From: Hetaerina americana
Lineage: Eukaryota > Arthropoda > Insecta > Odonata > Calopterygidae
NCBI GenBank assembly: GCA_022747635.1
Contig: JAKTNV010000011.1
Location: forward strand, 18,961,481 to 19,025,480
Direction of reading: 5' to 3'
DNA length: 64,000 nt
Position numbers and translations under genes: made by a program. This document shows positions 29,054 to 34,049 of this stretch, one piece after another. The notes under the pieces are model-generated. The model did not search any database. It had not been told where the DNA came from and worked only from the letters and a program-made list of their open reading frames with translations. How positions within the stretch are numbered: position 1 is the stretch's first letter; each line of letters opens with the position of its first letter.

Positions 29054-32000
29054 TATAATTTGCATCTCGTTTATCATCTCTTTTATTTAAAAACTTCACT
29101 GCAGTACATTTACCAATTTTTATTTTCTGAGATTTATTTTGCGGTTTTTCTATTAAGACTATCTTAAGGCTTTATGCAAGTATGACTACCAATTATGTTA
29201 CCTATTCATGGTTAATTAGTTACCTAGCAGCATAGACTTCATGGAAATTTGACTTCCTGTGAATGTACACTTAGAAAAATAGCCCAGAAGCGAGCCGCAC
29301 GGAAATTTTAATACTAACCGTAACTGAAAGTAAATGCTCAAAGGCTCTATCATGTCATTTGTGAGAAATGTTTTGAATTTAAATTTGTCATCATTTGATC
29401 AAAAACCTACAAAATGCAATGAATTCTCATCATAAAATAAACTTTTTTCAAAAGGCTTTGAACTCAATTAATCACTCCATTTCTTATTCCTTGCAGGTGT
29501 GGAGGGGCTGGCTGGCAATGGCCCAGGGCCACTGGTCTTGACACTATCATGCCGTGCAATCGAGTGCCTTGCCCAGTCGAGTGGGTCACGGGCAACTGGT
29601 CACAGGTGAGTCAGAAGATGCAAACATACAGCATCACATCCACACAATATCTAGCAAGTTGCGGTAAAGTACATGTGGCATCAGGTGTTAAGGCATGAGC
29701 CATACATACAGAAATATGAATTCCTACATGCATACATTGAATGTACATATTTAAAGGCTCAGGTTTTTGGTAGTTGTGACTAGTGTACTTACTTCCCACC
29801 GTGAGGGTCCCTGTGCAAATCCCAATTGCTTTTTTCAGTTGAACTTGATCCCTCCCTACTTGGGGTGTCATGTGGAGAGAACTTGAGGTAAAGTGCACCA
29901 TCCATTGGTTAGAATGTCAAATTATGTGACCCCTTGGTACCTTTCATTATCAGAGCAGGCCAATGCCTATGTCAGGTTTCTCTCCACTCATTTCTCCCCC
30001 ATTCTCTGAATATCCAGCCACTACCAAATTACCCCCATGATGGCAAAAATGACCATACCTGTGGGTCTTCTTCCAATAATAATGGCAGAGGCTCATGACT
30101 ACAATTAATATATTTTTGCGTGCATAAACAAATACGCTTGTACATACACAAATTTTCACCTGTATACTGTACATCATACAGGGTTTGGTTTTTTAGACTA
30201 AATCATGAAATTTTGTCATTTTGAATAACCATAATTAATGAATTTTTCCATGGTTTTAAAAAACTTTGTGCCTATTCCAAGTGTGACCCAACTGTCAAAA
30301 AAAATCTCTCATTGCTACAGTTTATTCAATCAAAATTATTTTGCAAACTACAAACATTGTAATATTTTAATTGTGTTTACACTGCCAGGCTCTGCCACTA
30401 AGGTATCTATTACTAGTTTTCTTAGAATTAATGTGTTGAGGTCTCATTCTCTTTGTACTGATACATATTTATAGGCATGGATGAATCATAACCTAGTCAC
30501 TGTCACTGACTAATAGGCAAACGTTTTTCTTAGTATCGAGGCATAAAGGGTTGGTACCCTAGGAACTGGTGCCAAGGCACAGGTATAAAGGACTTTTATC
30601 CAAGGTGATTGTAACAAGTAACTGGTAAAGATGATTCATATCTACATCTACATCTACATCAATACCCTGCAAGCCACCAAAAAGGTGTGTGGCAGGGGGT
30701 GCAGCACCAGGAGGAAAGGGTAAGGGATGAGGGGATTAGGGTTTTTCAAATGGATGGGGAAAGGTAAGGGGAACCTGCAAAAAATATATATATATATATA
30801 AAAAAAATATAAATATAAGCGTATAACCCTGCGCAGTCGCTACCTTGTAGGTTAATACTTATTATGTCGAGCCGGATCCTGGGCGATTTCGATTAAAAGA
30901 ATTCTGGTCTCTTATTGTTCTCGGAAAAAATGACCATTTAAATCTGTCTGTCCTGCATTCAATCTCTCTAATCTTACATTCGTGATCCCTCCGCCCGTAA
31001 TACGTTGGGGTTCTTATTATGTTCTTGATGTCATCGGAAAAGGACCCATCTTTAAATGTTTTTAATAAGTTTAATCTATATTGTAAACGCCGCTGTGTAA
31101 GGGAATCCCAGCCTAAATTTTCTAGCAAAGTAGTTAAGCTACTGCGTTGGTCATAGCAATTTTTGACAAATCTAGCCCCCCTCCGCTGAACTTGTTCCAA
31201 TTCCGAAATTAAATTTATCTCTTGCGGATCCCATATACTGGCAGCATACTCTAGGTGGGGCCTGACTAGGGCAATAAAACATCACTTTTTCGTCACATTT
31301 ACCCAGCACTCTTTTTACAAATCCCAATTTTTTATTAGCGCAACCGCATATTTCCCGTATGTGCTTTCCCCAGGACAGATCGTGAGTAATTGTTACACCC
31401 AAGTATTTAAAGGAATCTACCCTCGCGATTTCTGTTTGCTTCACTTTGTAACTAAATGGTGGGGTGTTACTCTTTTCCCAAAAATGTATTACTACGCATT
31501 TCTTCAAATTTAATTCCAATTGCCATGTATCGCACCAAGTCTGGATTGCATTTAGGTCGTTAGCTAATGTGACTCTGTCATCGCGACTTTGAATGTCCCC
31601 ATAAATCACCGCATCGTCAGCAAAAAGACGGAGCCTGCTATTAACCACGGTGCTGAGGTCATTTATGTAAATAAGAAACAAGAGGGGGCCTATGACACTT
31701 CCCTGTGGTACACCCGACGTGACCTTAACAGTATCAGATGATACACCGTCCAGAACGACTGTTTGAACACGATTTTTTTTAAATTGTCTTATCCAGCATA
31801 TAACACTCCCGTGTATTCCATAACTTTCCAACTTAGCGAGTAACTTGCAATGAGGGACTTTATCAAAAGCTTTTTTAAAATCTAGAAATATTGCATCAAC
31901 TGGAATATTACTTTCACCGGAATGCATTATATCATGAACAAATAGTGCGAGTTGAGTTTCGCAGGATCTACCTTTACGGAACCCGTGTTGGTTATTTATC

Positions 32001-32552
32001 AATAAATCTTGGCTATCGAGGTACCTCATTATGGAACTAACAATGATGTGCTCAAAAATCTTACAGGAGATGGAGGTGAGCGATATTGGCCTATAATTAC
32101 TGGGGTCCTCCTCCTTGACACCCATATCAAAAATTCATATGCCCTACACTGATATTGATAGAGTGGTACCCTTCTCGCCCTTGGTTCCAACCACCAGCAA
32201 ATTACCCTATCAAGGTACTACCCAAGGGCCCAGAAGTTCTGTGTTTCATTTGCTGATCCTTTTTCAGTGTGCTGCCAAGGGGGAAGGCAGCCACCAGAGT
32301 GTCTGGGGTGAGGAGAGGAGGTTGACGAGGTGTCCGGCACCAAGGGGTGAGCCCCTGTATACGTGTGGTCGGCCCCCTCCAGAACAGCGGCCCTGTAGGC
32401 TGAACAGTGGGGCAGAAGTAGAGTGCACCAGGGACACATCTCCCTACTGTCCACAAGTCTCCCGCTATCTCGGCCGATACTGCCTCATCCCTGACTTCCG
32501 GGACATCTGCTGTGTGACCTGCTCAAACATCCCTCCGGAGCATTACCTATGA
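1886..32552 (+). CDS. ADAMTS: ADAMTS2/3/14-like secreted metalloprotease (3' 14 exons; 5' end outside window)
   Basis: Secreted zinc metalloprotease with thrombospondin repeats; vertebrate members of this clade remove the N-propeptide of fibrillar procollagens. Joined exons: 1886-2142, 4207-4359, 5320-5436, 7365-7497, 9243-9415, 10329-10507, 11418-11539, 13740-13872, 15023-15176, 18184-18334, 21141-21451, 23407-23568, 29497-29605, 32268-32552. All have AG/GT borders and matching phases and total 813 codons including stop. Domain order in the visible part: C-terminal half of the catalytic domain with zinc site HEVGHVLGMTHD (residues 81-92) and Met-turn VMAPM (about 110-114), disintegrin-like region, TSP1 (about 248-300), Cys-rich region, spacer, TSP1 repeats (exons 11, 12, 13-14), and a C-terminal PLAC domain. 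The segment after the Met-turn ([12 protein letters not shown]) is what points to the ADAMTS2/3/14 clade. Signal peptide, prodomain and furin site must lie upstream. Introns are filled with transposons. Confidence 0.93.
2232..2765 (-). mobile_element. RTE-like LINE 3' fragment
   Basis: Read on - through frameshifts it gives pieces such as [29 protein letters not shown] and IEGKIPQRK. This is the post-RT region (WTD..NEEVL...R.W.GH.LR) of RTE-type LINEs. Lies in the intron after ADAMTS exon a. Confidence 0.55.
3553..3815 (-). mobile_element. SINE family B copy
   Basis: TTTGATAGGCCAGGACAGAG and TGTGGAATTCG at one end; GGAATTGAACCTGAGG with TCTAGCTACTGGTCTACTA at the other. Complement of the tRNA-like head; same layout as the 59.4-kb copy. 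A further head-like fragment is at about 3240-3310. Confidence 0.6.
4207..4359 (+). CDS. ADAMTS: ADAMTS exon b: rest of zinc site and Met-turn
   Basis: Acceptor ACAG at 4203-4206, donor GTAAGT at 4360. Encodes LGMTHDG, completing HExxHxxGxxHD split across the intron, then the Met-turn VMAPM and [13 protein letters not shown]. The frame joins exon a in phase 2. Confidence 0.93.
4791..4918. repeat. Compound (TA)n-(CA)n-(CATA)n microsatellite
   Basis: About 40 TA units, a short TG interruption, then CACACA and CATACATA. In the intron between ADAMTS exons b and c. The Tyr-Ile frames over it are artefacts. Confidence 0.95.
5320..5436 (+). CDS. ADAMTS: ADAMTS exon c: end of protease / disintegrin-like start
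   Basis: Acceptor CGCAG at 5315-5319, donor GTGAGT at 5437. Encodes QWTCLDDPP through [14 protein letters not shown], the usual ADAMTS transition from the catalytic to the disintegrin-like domain. Confidence 0.92.
5624..5815 (+). mobile_element. SINE family B copy
   Basis: The head carries GGGTTCGATTCCC (box B). The body GGTACCGTCAGCTTCACCCA, AGCTTTATGATTTTTCGGG matches the complement of the 59.4-kb copy (CAAAGCTTGGGTGGAG). Confidence 0.65.
5869..5974. repeat. Small foldback element, arms meeting at CACCGGTG
   Basis: Left arm 5869-5925 (GATGAGGGTAAAAAAAGAAA onward) and right arm 5926-5974 are imperfect reverse complements; the left arm has about 10 extra bases. There is no spacer: the arms meet at the palindrome CACCGGTG. 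The arm pattern (purine tract, TTCCAC, AATATTTATTTCACC) resembles the outer parts of the hammerhead-bearing foldbacks. Confidence 0.75.
6066..6299. repeat. Foldback element with hammerhead-like core and TATA box
   Basis: 51-52-bp inverted repeats (6066-6116 and 6248-6299; TGATTTCCACATTTTT outermost, with CTGCGTCCGCGTATGTCG inside), nearly identical. The 131-bp interior contains TATATAAG (6177-6184 region) and the hammerhead-like core at 6216-6246. Confidence 0.85.
6211..6255 (+). ncRNA. Hammerhead-ribozyme-like motif
   Basis: CTGAGGA (6216-6222) fits the obligatory CUGANGA. One extra C follows, then stem GCCAGC (6224-6229), loop AGGATA, stem GCTGGC (6236-6241), then GAAAC (6242-6246). A GTT triplet follows at 6248-6250. 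Helix I candidates TTGAC (6211-6215) and GTGAA (6251-6255) pair at four of five positions. Core bases are intact; the extra base after the core and a very short helix III are departures from the textbook form. Confidence 0.55.
6665..6800 (-). mobile_element. SINE family B, tail half
   Basis: TTTGATAGGTGATAGTAGGG, TTCACACATCAGGGTAATAA match the tail of the 59.4-kb copy. The head is missing. Confidence 0.55.
6832..7216 (-). mobile_element. LINE family 2, 3' end fragment
   Basis: On - encodes [18 protein letters not shown] and [12 protein letters not shown], the same C-terminus as the copy at 30.6-32.1 kb ([30 protein letters not shown]). The 3' UTR also matches (CCCTGCAAGCCACC, GGCAGGGGGTG). 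Strongly 5'-truncated; lies in the intron before ADAMTS exon d. Confidence 0.82.
7365..7497 (+). CDS. ADAMTS: ADAMTS exon d: disintegrin-like domain
   Basis: Acceptor TTGCAG ending 7364, donor GTACAC at 7498. Encodes [19 protein letters not shown] and [15 protein letters not shown], the Cys-rich disintegrin-like signature of ADAMTS proteins. Phase 2 in, phase 0 out. Confidence 0.92.
7917..7952 (-). ncRNA. Hammerhead-like motif, decayed (left arm)
   Basis: On -: CTCATCA (7947-7941; two core G to C changes), hairpin with AAGTC, GAAAA, then GGTC. The mirrored arrangement relative to the right arm is clear even though the core is mutated. Confidence 0.38.
7966..8008 (+). ncRNA. Hammerhead-like motif, decayed (right arm)
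   Basis: CTGATTA (7971-7977; G8 position changed to T), extra T, stem GACTT (7979-7983), loop TGT, stem AAGTT (7987-7991), TAAAC in place of GAAAC, then GTC (8001-8003). Probably inactive. Confidence 0.42.
8829..9143 (+). mobile_element. tRNA-derived SINE, family A, complete copy
   Basis: The head (GGATCAAGATTGGTGCGG then GGGTTCAAATCCCGGCGG) has a tRNA-like box B GGTTCAAATCC. The body includes GTACGCCGTCCGTCGGATGG and CAGTCGGTCGCCTCCCCTAA, and the tail is TACTACTAC. The same consensus is found at 44974-45273. Confidence 0.85.
9243..9415 (+). CDS. ADAMTS: ADAMTS exon e: first TSP1 repeat
   Basis: Acceptor TTTAG ending 9242, donor GTGGGT at 9416. Begins WCVNGFC and carries the central thrombospondin type 1 repeat [19 protein letters not shown], with the W-x-x-W motif used for C-mannosylation in this family. 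Confidence 0.92.
10329..10507 (+). CDS. ADAMTS: ADAMTS exon f: end of TSP1-1 and Cys-rich region
   Basis: Acceptor TTTAAG ending 10328, donor GTGGGT at 10508. Encodes [21 protein letters not shown], then FRAEQCAKL and TWLPHELEP, matching the start of the ADAMTS cysteine-rich module. Confidence 0.9.
10597..10662 (-). mobile_element. SINE family A, 3' end fragment
   Basis: CGTAGTGTTAGTGTTATTAG then GGCGACCGACAACCGAAG matches the complement of the SINE tail at 44974-45020. Just after ADAMTS exon f. Confidence 0.6.
10680..11040 (-). mobile_element. RTE-like LINE 3' end
   Basis: Begins on + with TTTAAGGTAGGTTTTTGATG, the recurrent 3' terminus of this family seen also at 23.7, 48.2, 61.6 and 63.9 kb. 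The CT-rich body is the complement of the post-RT coding region. Confidence 0.6.
11418..11539 (+). CDS. ADAMTS: ADAMTS exon g: Cys-rich region
   Basis: Acceptor TTTCAG ending 11417, donor GTGGGT at 11540. Encodes [16 protein letters not shown] and [16 protein letters not shown]; both the CxLxC and DGTxCSY motifs are ADAMTS hallmarks. Confidence 0.91.
11793..12990. other. AT-rich intron sequence
   Basis: Intron between ADAMTS exons g and h. I see no gene, RNA or recognisable repeat before the mariner relic at 13.2 kb. Confidence 0.6.
13160..13480 (-). pseudogene. Mariner transposase N-terminal relic
   Basis: On - the frame reads [33 protein letters not shown] and then degenerates. It matches the N-terminal helix-turn-helix of mos-type mariner transposases (VKLGKTGxETYxML). 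No catalytic domain is recognised nearby. Confidence 0.65.
13740..13872 (+). CDS. ADAMTS: ADAMTS exon h: Cys-rich to spacer
   Basis: Acceptor TTCAAG ending 13739, donor GTGGGT at 13873. Encodes [14 protein letters not shown] and [12 protein letters not shown], the conserved CGxCGGxxSxC end of the cysteine-rich module, then the start of the spacer. Confidence 0.92.
13990..15022. other. Unassigned intron sequence
   Basis: Intron between ADAMTS exons h and i; AT-rich, no conserved protein signal in any frame. Confidence 0.55.
15023..15176 (+). CDS. ADAMTS: ADAMTS exon i: spacer
   Basis: Acceptor CTCCAG ending 15022, donor GTAGGT at 15177. Encodes [19 protein letters not shown] and [18 protein letters not shown], the beta-rich ADAMTS spacer (family pattern: IPxGARxIxIxE). 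Confidence 0.9.
15990..16850 (+). pseudogene. Degenerate mariner transposase
   Basis: Read through frameshifts on +: [46 protein letters not shown] and [12 protein letters not shown]. The order matches the catalytic and C-terminal part of an irritans-type mariner. The end at about 16818-16845 (CTTATTGAACGACCCACCTA) looks like a terminal repeat; the 5' one was not found. Confidence 0.72.
17085..17520 (+). mobile_element. RTE-like LINE fragment
   Basis: + frames give pieces like [22 protein letters not shown] and [10 protein letters not shown], corresponding to DIKRRI..AKEAF..WSVLLYG..MW.WRRM..WTD of the family. Heavily frameshifted. Confidence 0.55.
17690..17950 (-). mobile_element. RTE-like LINE fragment (short)
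   Basis: CT-rich stretch resembling the complement of the post-RT region (AATCACAACCTTTAACATTC compares with the 20.6 and 34.7 kb copies). Weak. Confidence 0.35.
18184..18334 (+). CDS. ADAMTS: ADAMTS exon j: spacer
   Basis: Acceptor TTGCAG ending 18183, donor GTGAGT at 18335. Read in the frame carried over from exon i it is open and gives [14 protein letters not shown] and [15 protein letters not shown], which fits the spacer. No long ATG-started frame marks it, so it is easily missed. Confidence 0.87.
18720..19075 (+). mobile_element. RTE-like LINE fragment
   Basis: + strand resembles the copies at 34.5 and 55.4 kb: AAATGGACTGATAGGAAAAC, then GGTGGGGGAGAAGATTGGAT, encoding a decayed [10 protein letters not shown]..VGEE.LLG.IQR segment. 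Confidence 0.6.
19241..20208. repeat. 420-bp near-perfect inverted repeat around a TA/CA microsatellite
   Basis: Left arm 19241-19660 and right arm 19789-20208 are reverse complements with no net indel. I count six mismatches, all within the inner 75 bp (outer about 345 bp identical). The 128-bp spacer is (AT)n with CATA/CACA units. The arms are largely an RTE-like LINE fragment: the right arm on + reads [20 protein letters not shown]. In the ADAMTS pre-mRNA this segment would form a very long hairpin. Confidence 0.95.
20290..20960 (-). mobile_element. RTE-like LINE 3' fragment
   Basis: CT-rich + strand containing TTCAACATCCAGTTGCCAAA, CTTTCCTATCTACTTTGGAT and other complements of the family's post-RT region. 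It starts near the 3' terminus (TCTAGGTTGCTTCAGTC). Confidence 0.5.
21141..21451 (+). CDS. ADAMTS: ADAMTS exon k: spacer end and second TSP1 repeat
   Basis: Acceptor CCAAAG ending 21140, donor GTAAAA at 21452. Encodes [15 protein letters not shown], then [18 protein letters not shown] nearer CAG at 21081-21083 is rejected because its frame hits TAG at once. GC-rich compared with its introns. Confidence 0.88.
22103..22286. repeat. Imperfect tandem repeat, three units
   Basis: Units of roughly 60-75 bp sharing AAAAGTAAACAAAA and TGTTTACCAAAACACTTTCA at 22103-22145, 22165-22208 and 22240-22286. In the intron after ADAMTS exon k. Confidence 0.7.
22770..23170 (-). mobile_element. RTE-like LINE fragment
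   Basis: On - pieces read [20 protein letters not shown] and GFERMKRL, a decayed post-RT region similar to the 2.2-kb copy. Confidence 0.45.
23254..23331. repeat. Short tandem duplication
   Basis: TGAGGATATTATGTTTTTAC followed by ATTAGCTATTA occurs twice about 38 bp apart (second copy TCGAGG...ATTAGTTATTA). Confidence 0.8.
23407..23568 (+). CDS. ADAMTS: ADAMTS exon l: third TSP1 repeat
   Basis: Acceptor TTGCAG ending 23406, donor GTAACA at 23569. Encodes [21 protein letters not shown], a standard EWxxGxWxxCxxTCG repeat start. No ATG-started frame covers it; it was found by continuing the phase. Confidence 0.9.
23720..24250 (-). mobile_element. RTE-like LINE 3' end
   Basis: Starts on + with TAAAGGTTGGTTTTGGATAG (family 3' terminus) and ACAGCCTGACATCCCA, then the CT-rich complement of the coding region. 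Lies in the intron after ADAMTS exon l. Confidence 0.6.
24260..25100. other. Unassigned intron sequence before the CR1-like LINE
   Basis: AT-rich; includes TCTCTCTCTCTCAC near 24918. The last part may be LINE 5' UTR, but no boundary can be set. Confidence 0.5.
25114..26031 (+). CDS. CR1/L2-like LINE ORF1 (PHD-type zinc finger protein)
   Basis: 305-aa open frame. Residues about 10-56 form a Cys/His cluster (CDSC, FICCDCC, H, C, WKCSYC) fitting a PHD finger, as seen in ORF1 of CR1-clade elements. A low-complexity Ser/Thr linker and a basic patch HKRRRR follow. The C-terminal fold, from [16 protein letters not shown] through [20 protein letters not shown], matches the RRM-like nucleic-acid-binding module of LINE ORF1 proteins. 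The start ATG is in a good context (AAGATGG). The stop TAG overlaps the first codon of ORF2 (TAGTG). It would bind the LINE RNA in the particle. It lies in an ADAMTS intron in the same orientation as the gene. Confidence 0.85.
   Translation: MASVAVDLLCDSCKNPIDYTDKFICCDCCPRFFHIKCTGLKDLPQKALLECRDLYWKCSYCRASVHKISKMASDIEFLKEELTKLKSERKRTTEEPKSAVTFADCLKSANDQVQPLLKEKKPTVGAPERPQTRACKRNVSTVPVASPVQPQSTSVSSASTNEILVTQLNEYTGENSSVSQSSYLSSDGFKVIQHKRRRRTPIMGSSDKKCSISGINRRSHVHVWNFHPDTTAEAIMSYLKDHLPELPDTSVDIEQLKVSRGNYASFHISIDEDLREKLLSPEFWPKNIYLGNYFFPRSRRNSPED
26031..28853 (+). CDS. CR1/L2-like LINE ORF2: AP endonuclease and reverse transcriptase
   Basis: About 940 codons open without interruption. The N-terminal endonuclease shows [34 protein letters not shown] and [10 protein letters not shown]. 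The reverse transcriptase shows [61 protein letters not shown] and the catalytic YADDTTF. There is no RNase H or integrase, so it is a non-LTR element. The frame has no ATG near its start: GTG at 26031 abuts the ORF1 stop, so translation is probably by reinitiation or starts further in. With ORF1 and the TTA-repeat tail this is a near full-length, possibly recent copy. Confidence 0.92.
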   Translation: MHQLKTPKTSGSSTSFSVNFLVLNVQCLRNKICDLEIYLNSANYDILCLSEHWLHEQESDLYQITGYTLGSIYCRKSFKNGGVCIYLKNYLTCKRLDLHRFCMDLHFEIVAVYLKGLRLIVASIYRSPNGDFDVFCEQLEKVSTYLQNFHATIVIGTDLNVDMGCLSRSHTQLDILLRGFDLYCANSEPTRLNACLDNIITNTDKSDCILKVFDPMLSDHFAISFSWHPKLCVNSYNKTSKTVYVRQMTVHHVYDFITLLNNTDWDAMLTYTDCERKFATFFSHFLLLFECAFPKKLIQLKQKPNLQANWFNIDLENKRRNLLNLYKQYKLCGSDDLKKAYNNQKKDYYTELRLAKCQANVSYINSASNKCRAAWTIIKKETGFSKNSDDVPIDSESFNNYFISSVDNIIADINNINQTSADTANNLLCNTPTTNSIFRWKEVSQIDIIKVVKKFKNSNCKDMFGLSNNSIKSVIDWLAYPLAIVINSCLQSGYFPDQLKFSKVIPIHKRGDFSSPNNYRPITIISPLAKIIESVVFTQILDYFESLNLFTPTQFGFRPNKCTTQAVEYVIKQIIKAFEGNQCLALSLCDLSSAFDCVNHTILINKLKYYGFKDTELKFISSYLSDRKQSVYVNGKQSKPLNIKYGVPQGSVLGPLLFLVMINDLCPNMITDCVLYADDTTFLHSSPHHSDAMNRVPTILKKAVDWFAANNLHMNPNKTQHLICTLKCATPDTVPVKLLGFYIDSKLTWSTHILYIRKKLARALFLLRKLKLYVSKEYLINAYYAFFHSNITYGIRLWGHASDIKLIFVMQKKAVRTLSNSCPLEHCRPLFLNLKIMTVYNLYIFYSLVHVKENTSMYSTRADVHSHNTRAKSNMDFPYCRLDRTYKVEGLPIKLFNMLPKSVKSARNVVFRRVLRDWLTSNPLYSIEEYYELDFTSLKL
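29497..29605 (+). CDS. ADAMTS: ADAMTS exon m: end of TSP1-3 and start of TSP1-4
   Basis: Acceptor TTGCAG ending 29496, donor GTGAGT at 29606. Encodes [31 protein letters not shown]. The intron before it is about 5.9 kb and carries the open-frame CR1-like LINE. Confidence 0.9.
29758..30090 (+). mobile_element. SINE family A, diverged copy
   Basis: Order and spacing match the 8.8-kb copy (ACTTCCCACCGTGAGGGTCC, TTGATCCCTCCCTACTTGGG, GACCCCTTGGTACCTTTCAT), with many substitutions. In the last ADAMTS intron. Confidence 0.68.
30640..32130 (-). mobile_element. 5'-truncated LINE, family 2, with CATCTA-repeat tail
   Basis: On - the frame 32125-31172 gives [57 protein letters not shown] and FADDAVIYG. 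It is a reverse transcriptase from its second motif onward. A frameshift near 31285 breaks the thumb; the frame resumes at 31200-30862 with [20 protein letters not shown]. The 3' end is TACATC repeats (30640-30660) next to CCCTGCAAGCCACC. The 5' truncation lies about 140 bp before the acceptor of the last ADAMTS exon. Confidence 0.88.
32268..32552 (+). CDS. ADAMTS: ADAMTS exon n: last TSP1 and PLAC domain, stop
   Basis: Acceptor TTTCAG ending 32267; stop TGA at 32550-32552. Completes the fourth TSP1 repeat, whose core reads CAAKGEG in place of the usual CSxTCG. It then encodes the PLAC domain: [18 protein letters not shown] and FRDICCVTC. Ends EHYL. Confidence 0.93.
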   Translation, partial: CAAKGEGSHQSVWGEERRLTRCPAPRGEPLYTCGRPPPEQRPCRLNSGAEVECTRDTSPYCPQVSRYLGRYCLIPDFRDICCVTCSNIPPEHYL

Positions 32553-32693
32553 TAGATCATGTGCCACCAAGAATGGCAAATACCCTGAAGAAATTATATC
32601 TGATCCTTTTATGAAGGGTCAAACTTTTTTCTTGAACTCTGTTTCAGATGATGCCTAAGGCCCAAGGGGAATACTGAATTACATTTATAGATC

Positions 32694-32835
32694 TAACAGT
32701 GATCAAGATTGTGCAGTTTGCTACTGACTTCTCACCCTGGGGGCCAGGGTTTCTAATCCAAATGGTGGCAGGATTTTTCATAGGTATCCCAATCCTTTCT
32801 TTGGGCTTCTACATGTGGAGTTGTCAGTAGTGAGG
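32694..32835 (+). mobile_element. SINE family A, 5' half, in ADAMTS 3' flank
   Basis: GTGATCAAGATTGTGCAGTT, then CTCACCCTGGGGGCCAGGGT and TGGTGGCAGGATTTTTCATA match the SINE head. It lies between the ADAMTS stop and the candidate poly(A) signal. Confidence 0.58.
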
Positions 32836-32839
32836 AAGA

Positions 32840-33165
32840 TCATCATAATTTTTATAATGGATGAAGAACTATTAAAAATAAAACAATATAAAATAAAAAT
32901 ATAGGAAAAGACTTAAAAGTGGAGTATGCTGTCCATCTAATGTCCACCTAATGATTAATAATCTACTAACACTTTTTTCAAAAGTAGTAAGTATAAGTTT
33001 ATGGCAGCTGCACAGTAAGCCAGTTTTGTGAGAAAGATTGTTATAATTTTTATAACAGATGAAGCACTAATTATTAGCATGCAGTACACATAATATATGT
33101 CATGGTAAATTAACAAAATAAAATAATATAAAATAAAATTATGGGAAAATACTTCAATACCTAAG
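32840..33165. repeat. Duplicated segment downstream of ADAMTS
   Basis: TATAATTTTTATAATGGATG with AAATAAAACAATATAAAATA (32847-32900) recurs at about 33040-33140 with an insertion. Both copies carry AATAAA-like strings. Confidence 0.6.
32877..32882 (+). terminator. Candidate ADAMTS polyadenylation signal
   Basis: AATAAA about 325 bp after the ADAMTS stop codon. Further AATAAA-like strings near 33.1 kb could serve instead, so the choice is uncertain. Confidence 0.35.
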
Positions 33166-33535
33166 TGTTGTGAACAAGTTCTAAAGTTTACTTGTTTTTT
33201 TCTGATTAACTACATAAACTCAACCTTCTGTTACTCCTCAGCATAATCTCCCAGTAGATGTACATATCACTCAAATGCAATAATTTCACGACCACCAAGA
33301 ACACCAGGTTTACCTTTTAGCCCCCTGGAAAAACGAGCTGGTCCATGGTACTGAAGCTTCTTGGGTTCATTGTTATACTAATTAGTTCTTCTAATAGTGG
33401 TAAGCACCACATGTGTAGTCAATGGATGACCATATGCTGTTCTTGTGCACTAAACGATGCCATTTTAGAGTATCGAACACAATTCTCTCTCTAGCTGCCG
33501 ATATGCAAATCCTGTGCATTGTATTCATTTATTTA

Positions 33536-33752
33536 TTGACTTAATAGGGTGAGGTTGAGACTTATAGTCTCAACCTCACCCAATCCACCCACCCTTCTTC
33601 TACCTAGCCCTTAGACATTACATTGAACACAATTACTTACAATCAAGCCCTAGGGGGAAGAAAATCCACCTAGGTGGGAATCGAACCAGCAACCTCTGGG
33701 TTAGGAGGCAAGGATGTTATCTCACCACCACCAGGGCCAGCAATTGTACAGT
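33536..33752 (-). mobile_element. tRNA-derived SINE, family C, with terminal palindrome
   Basis: On - the head reads GGTGGTGAGATAACATCC and GCTGGTTCGATTCCCACC (box B). The far end has a perfect 16-bp inverted repeat, arms 33547-33562 and 33566-33581 around TAT (GGGTGAGGTTGAGACT). Confidence 0.6.
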
Positions 33753-34049
33753 GCAGCAATCTATATCTTGCACCTTATATAAAGGGTGCCTGCGTGTTTT
33801 AAGCTAAACCACATATTATTATTTACTCCCAATCCCAAGAAAAATTTGAGTGGCCTTAAAACTTGAATGCACCGTCTAAATATCACATAACTGGGGAAAC
33901 TAAAGCAAATGTTATAGCTGTAAGAACTTCAGGAAAAATTCTGTTCTTTTTCAAACAAAATTTCCCCTACTATTGATTTGATATGATATGGTAGAGAAAA
34001 TACAAAAAATATGAAGAAACAAGAAAAGATGTCCATTATCTCACTTGCT

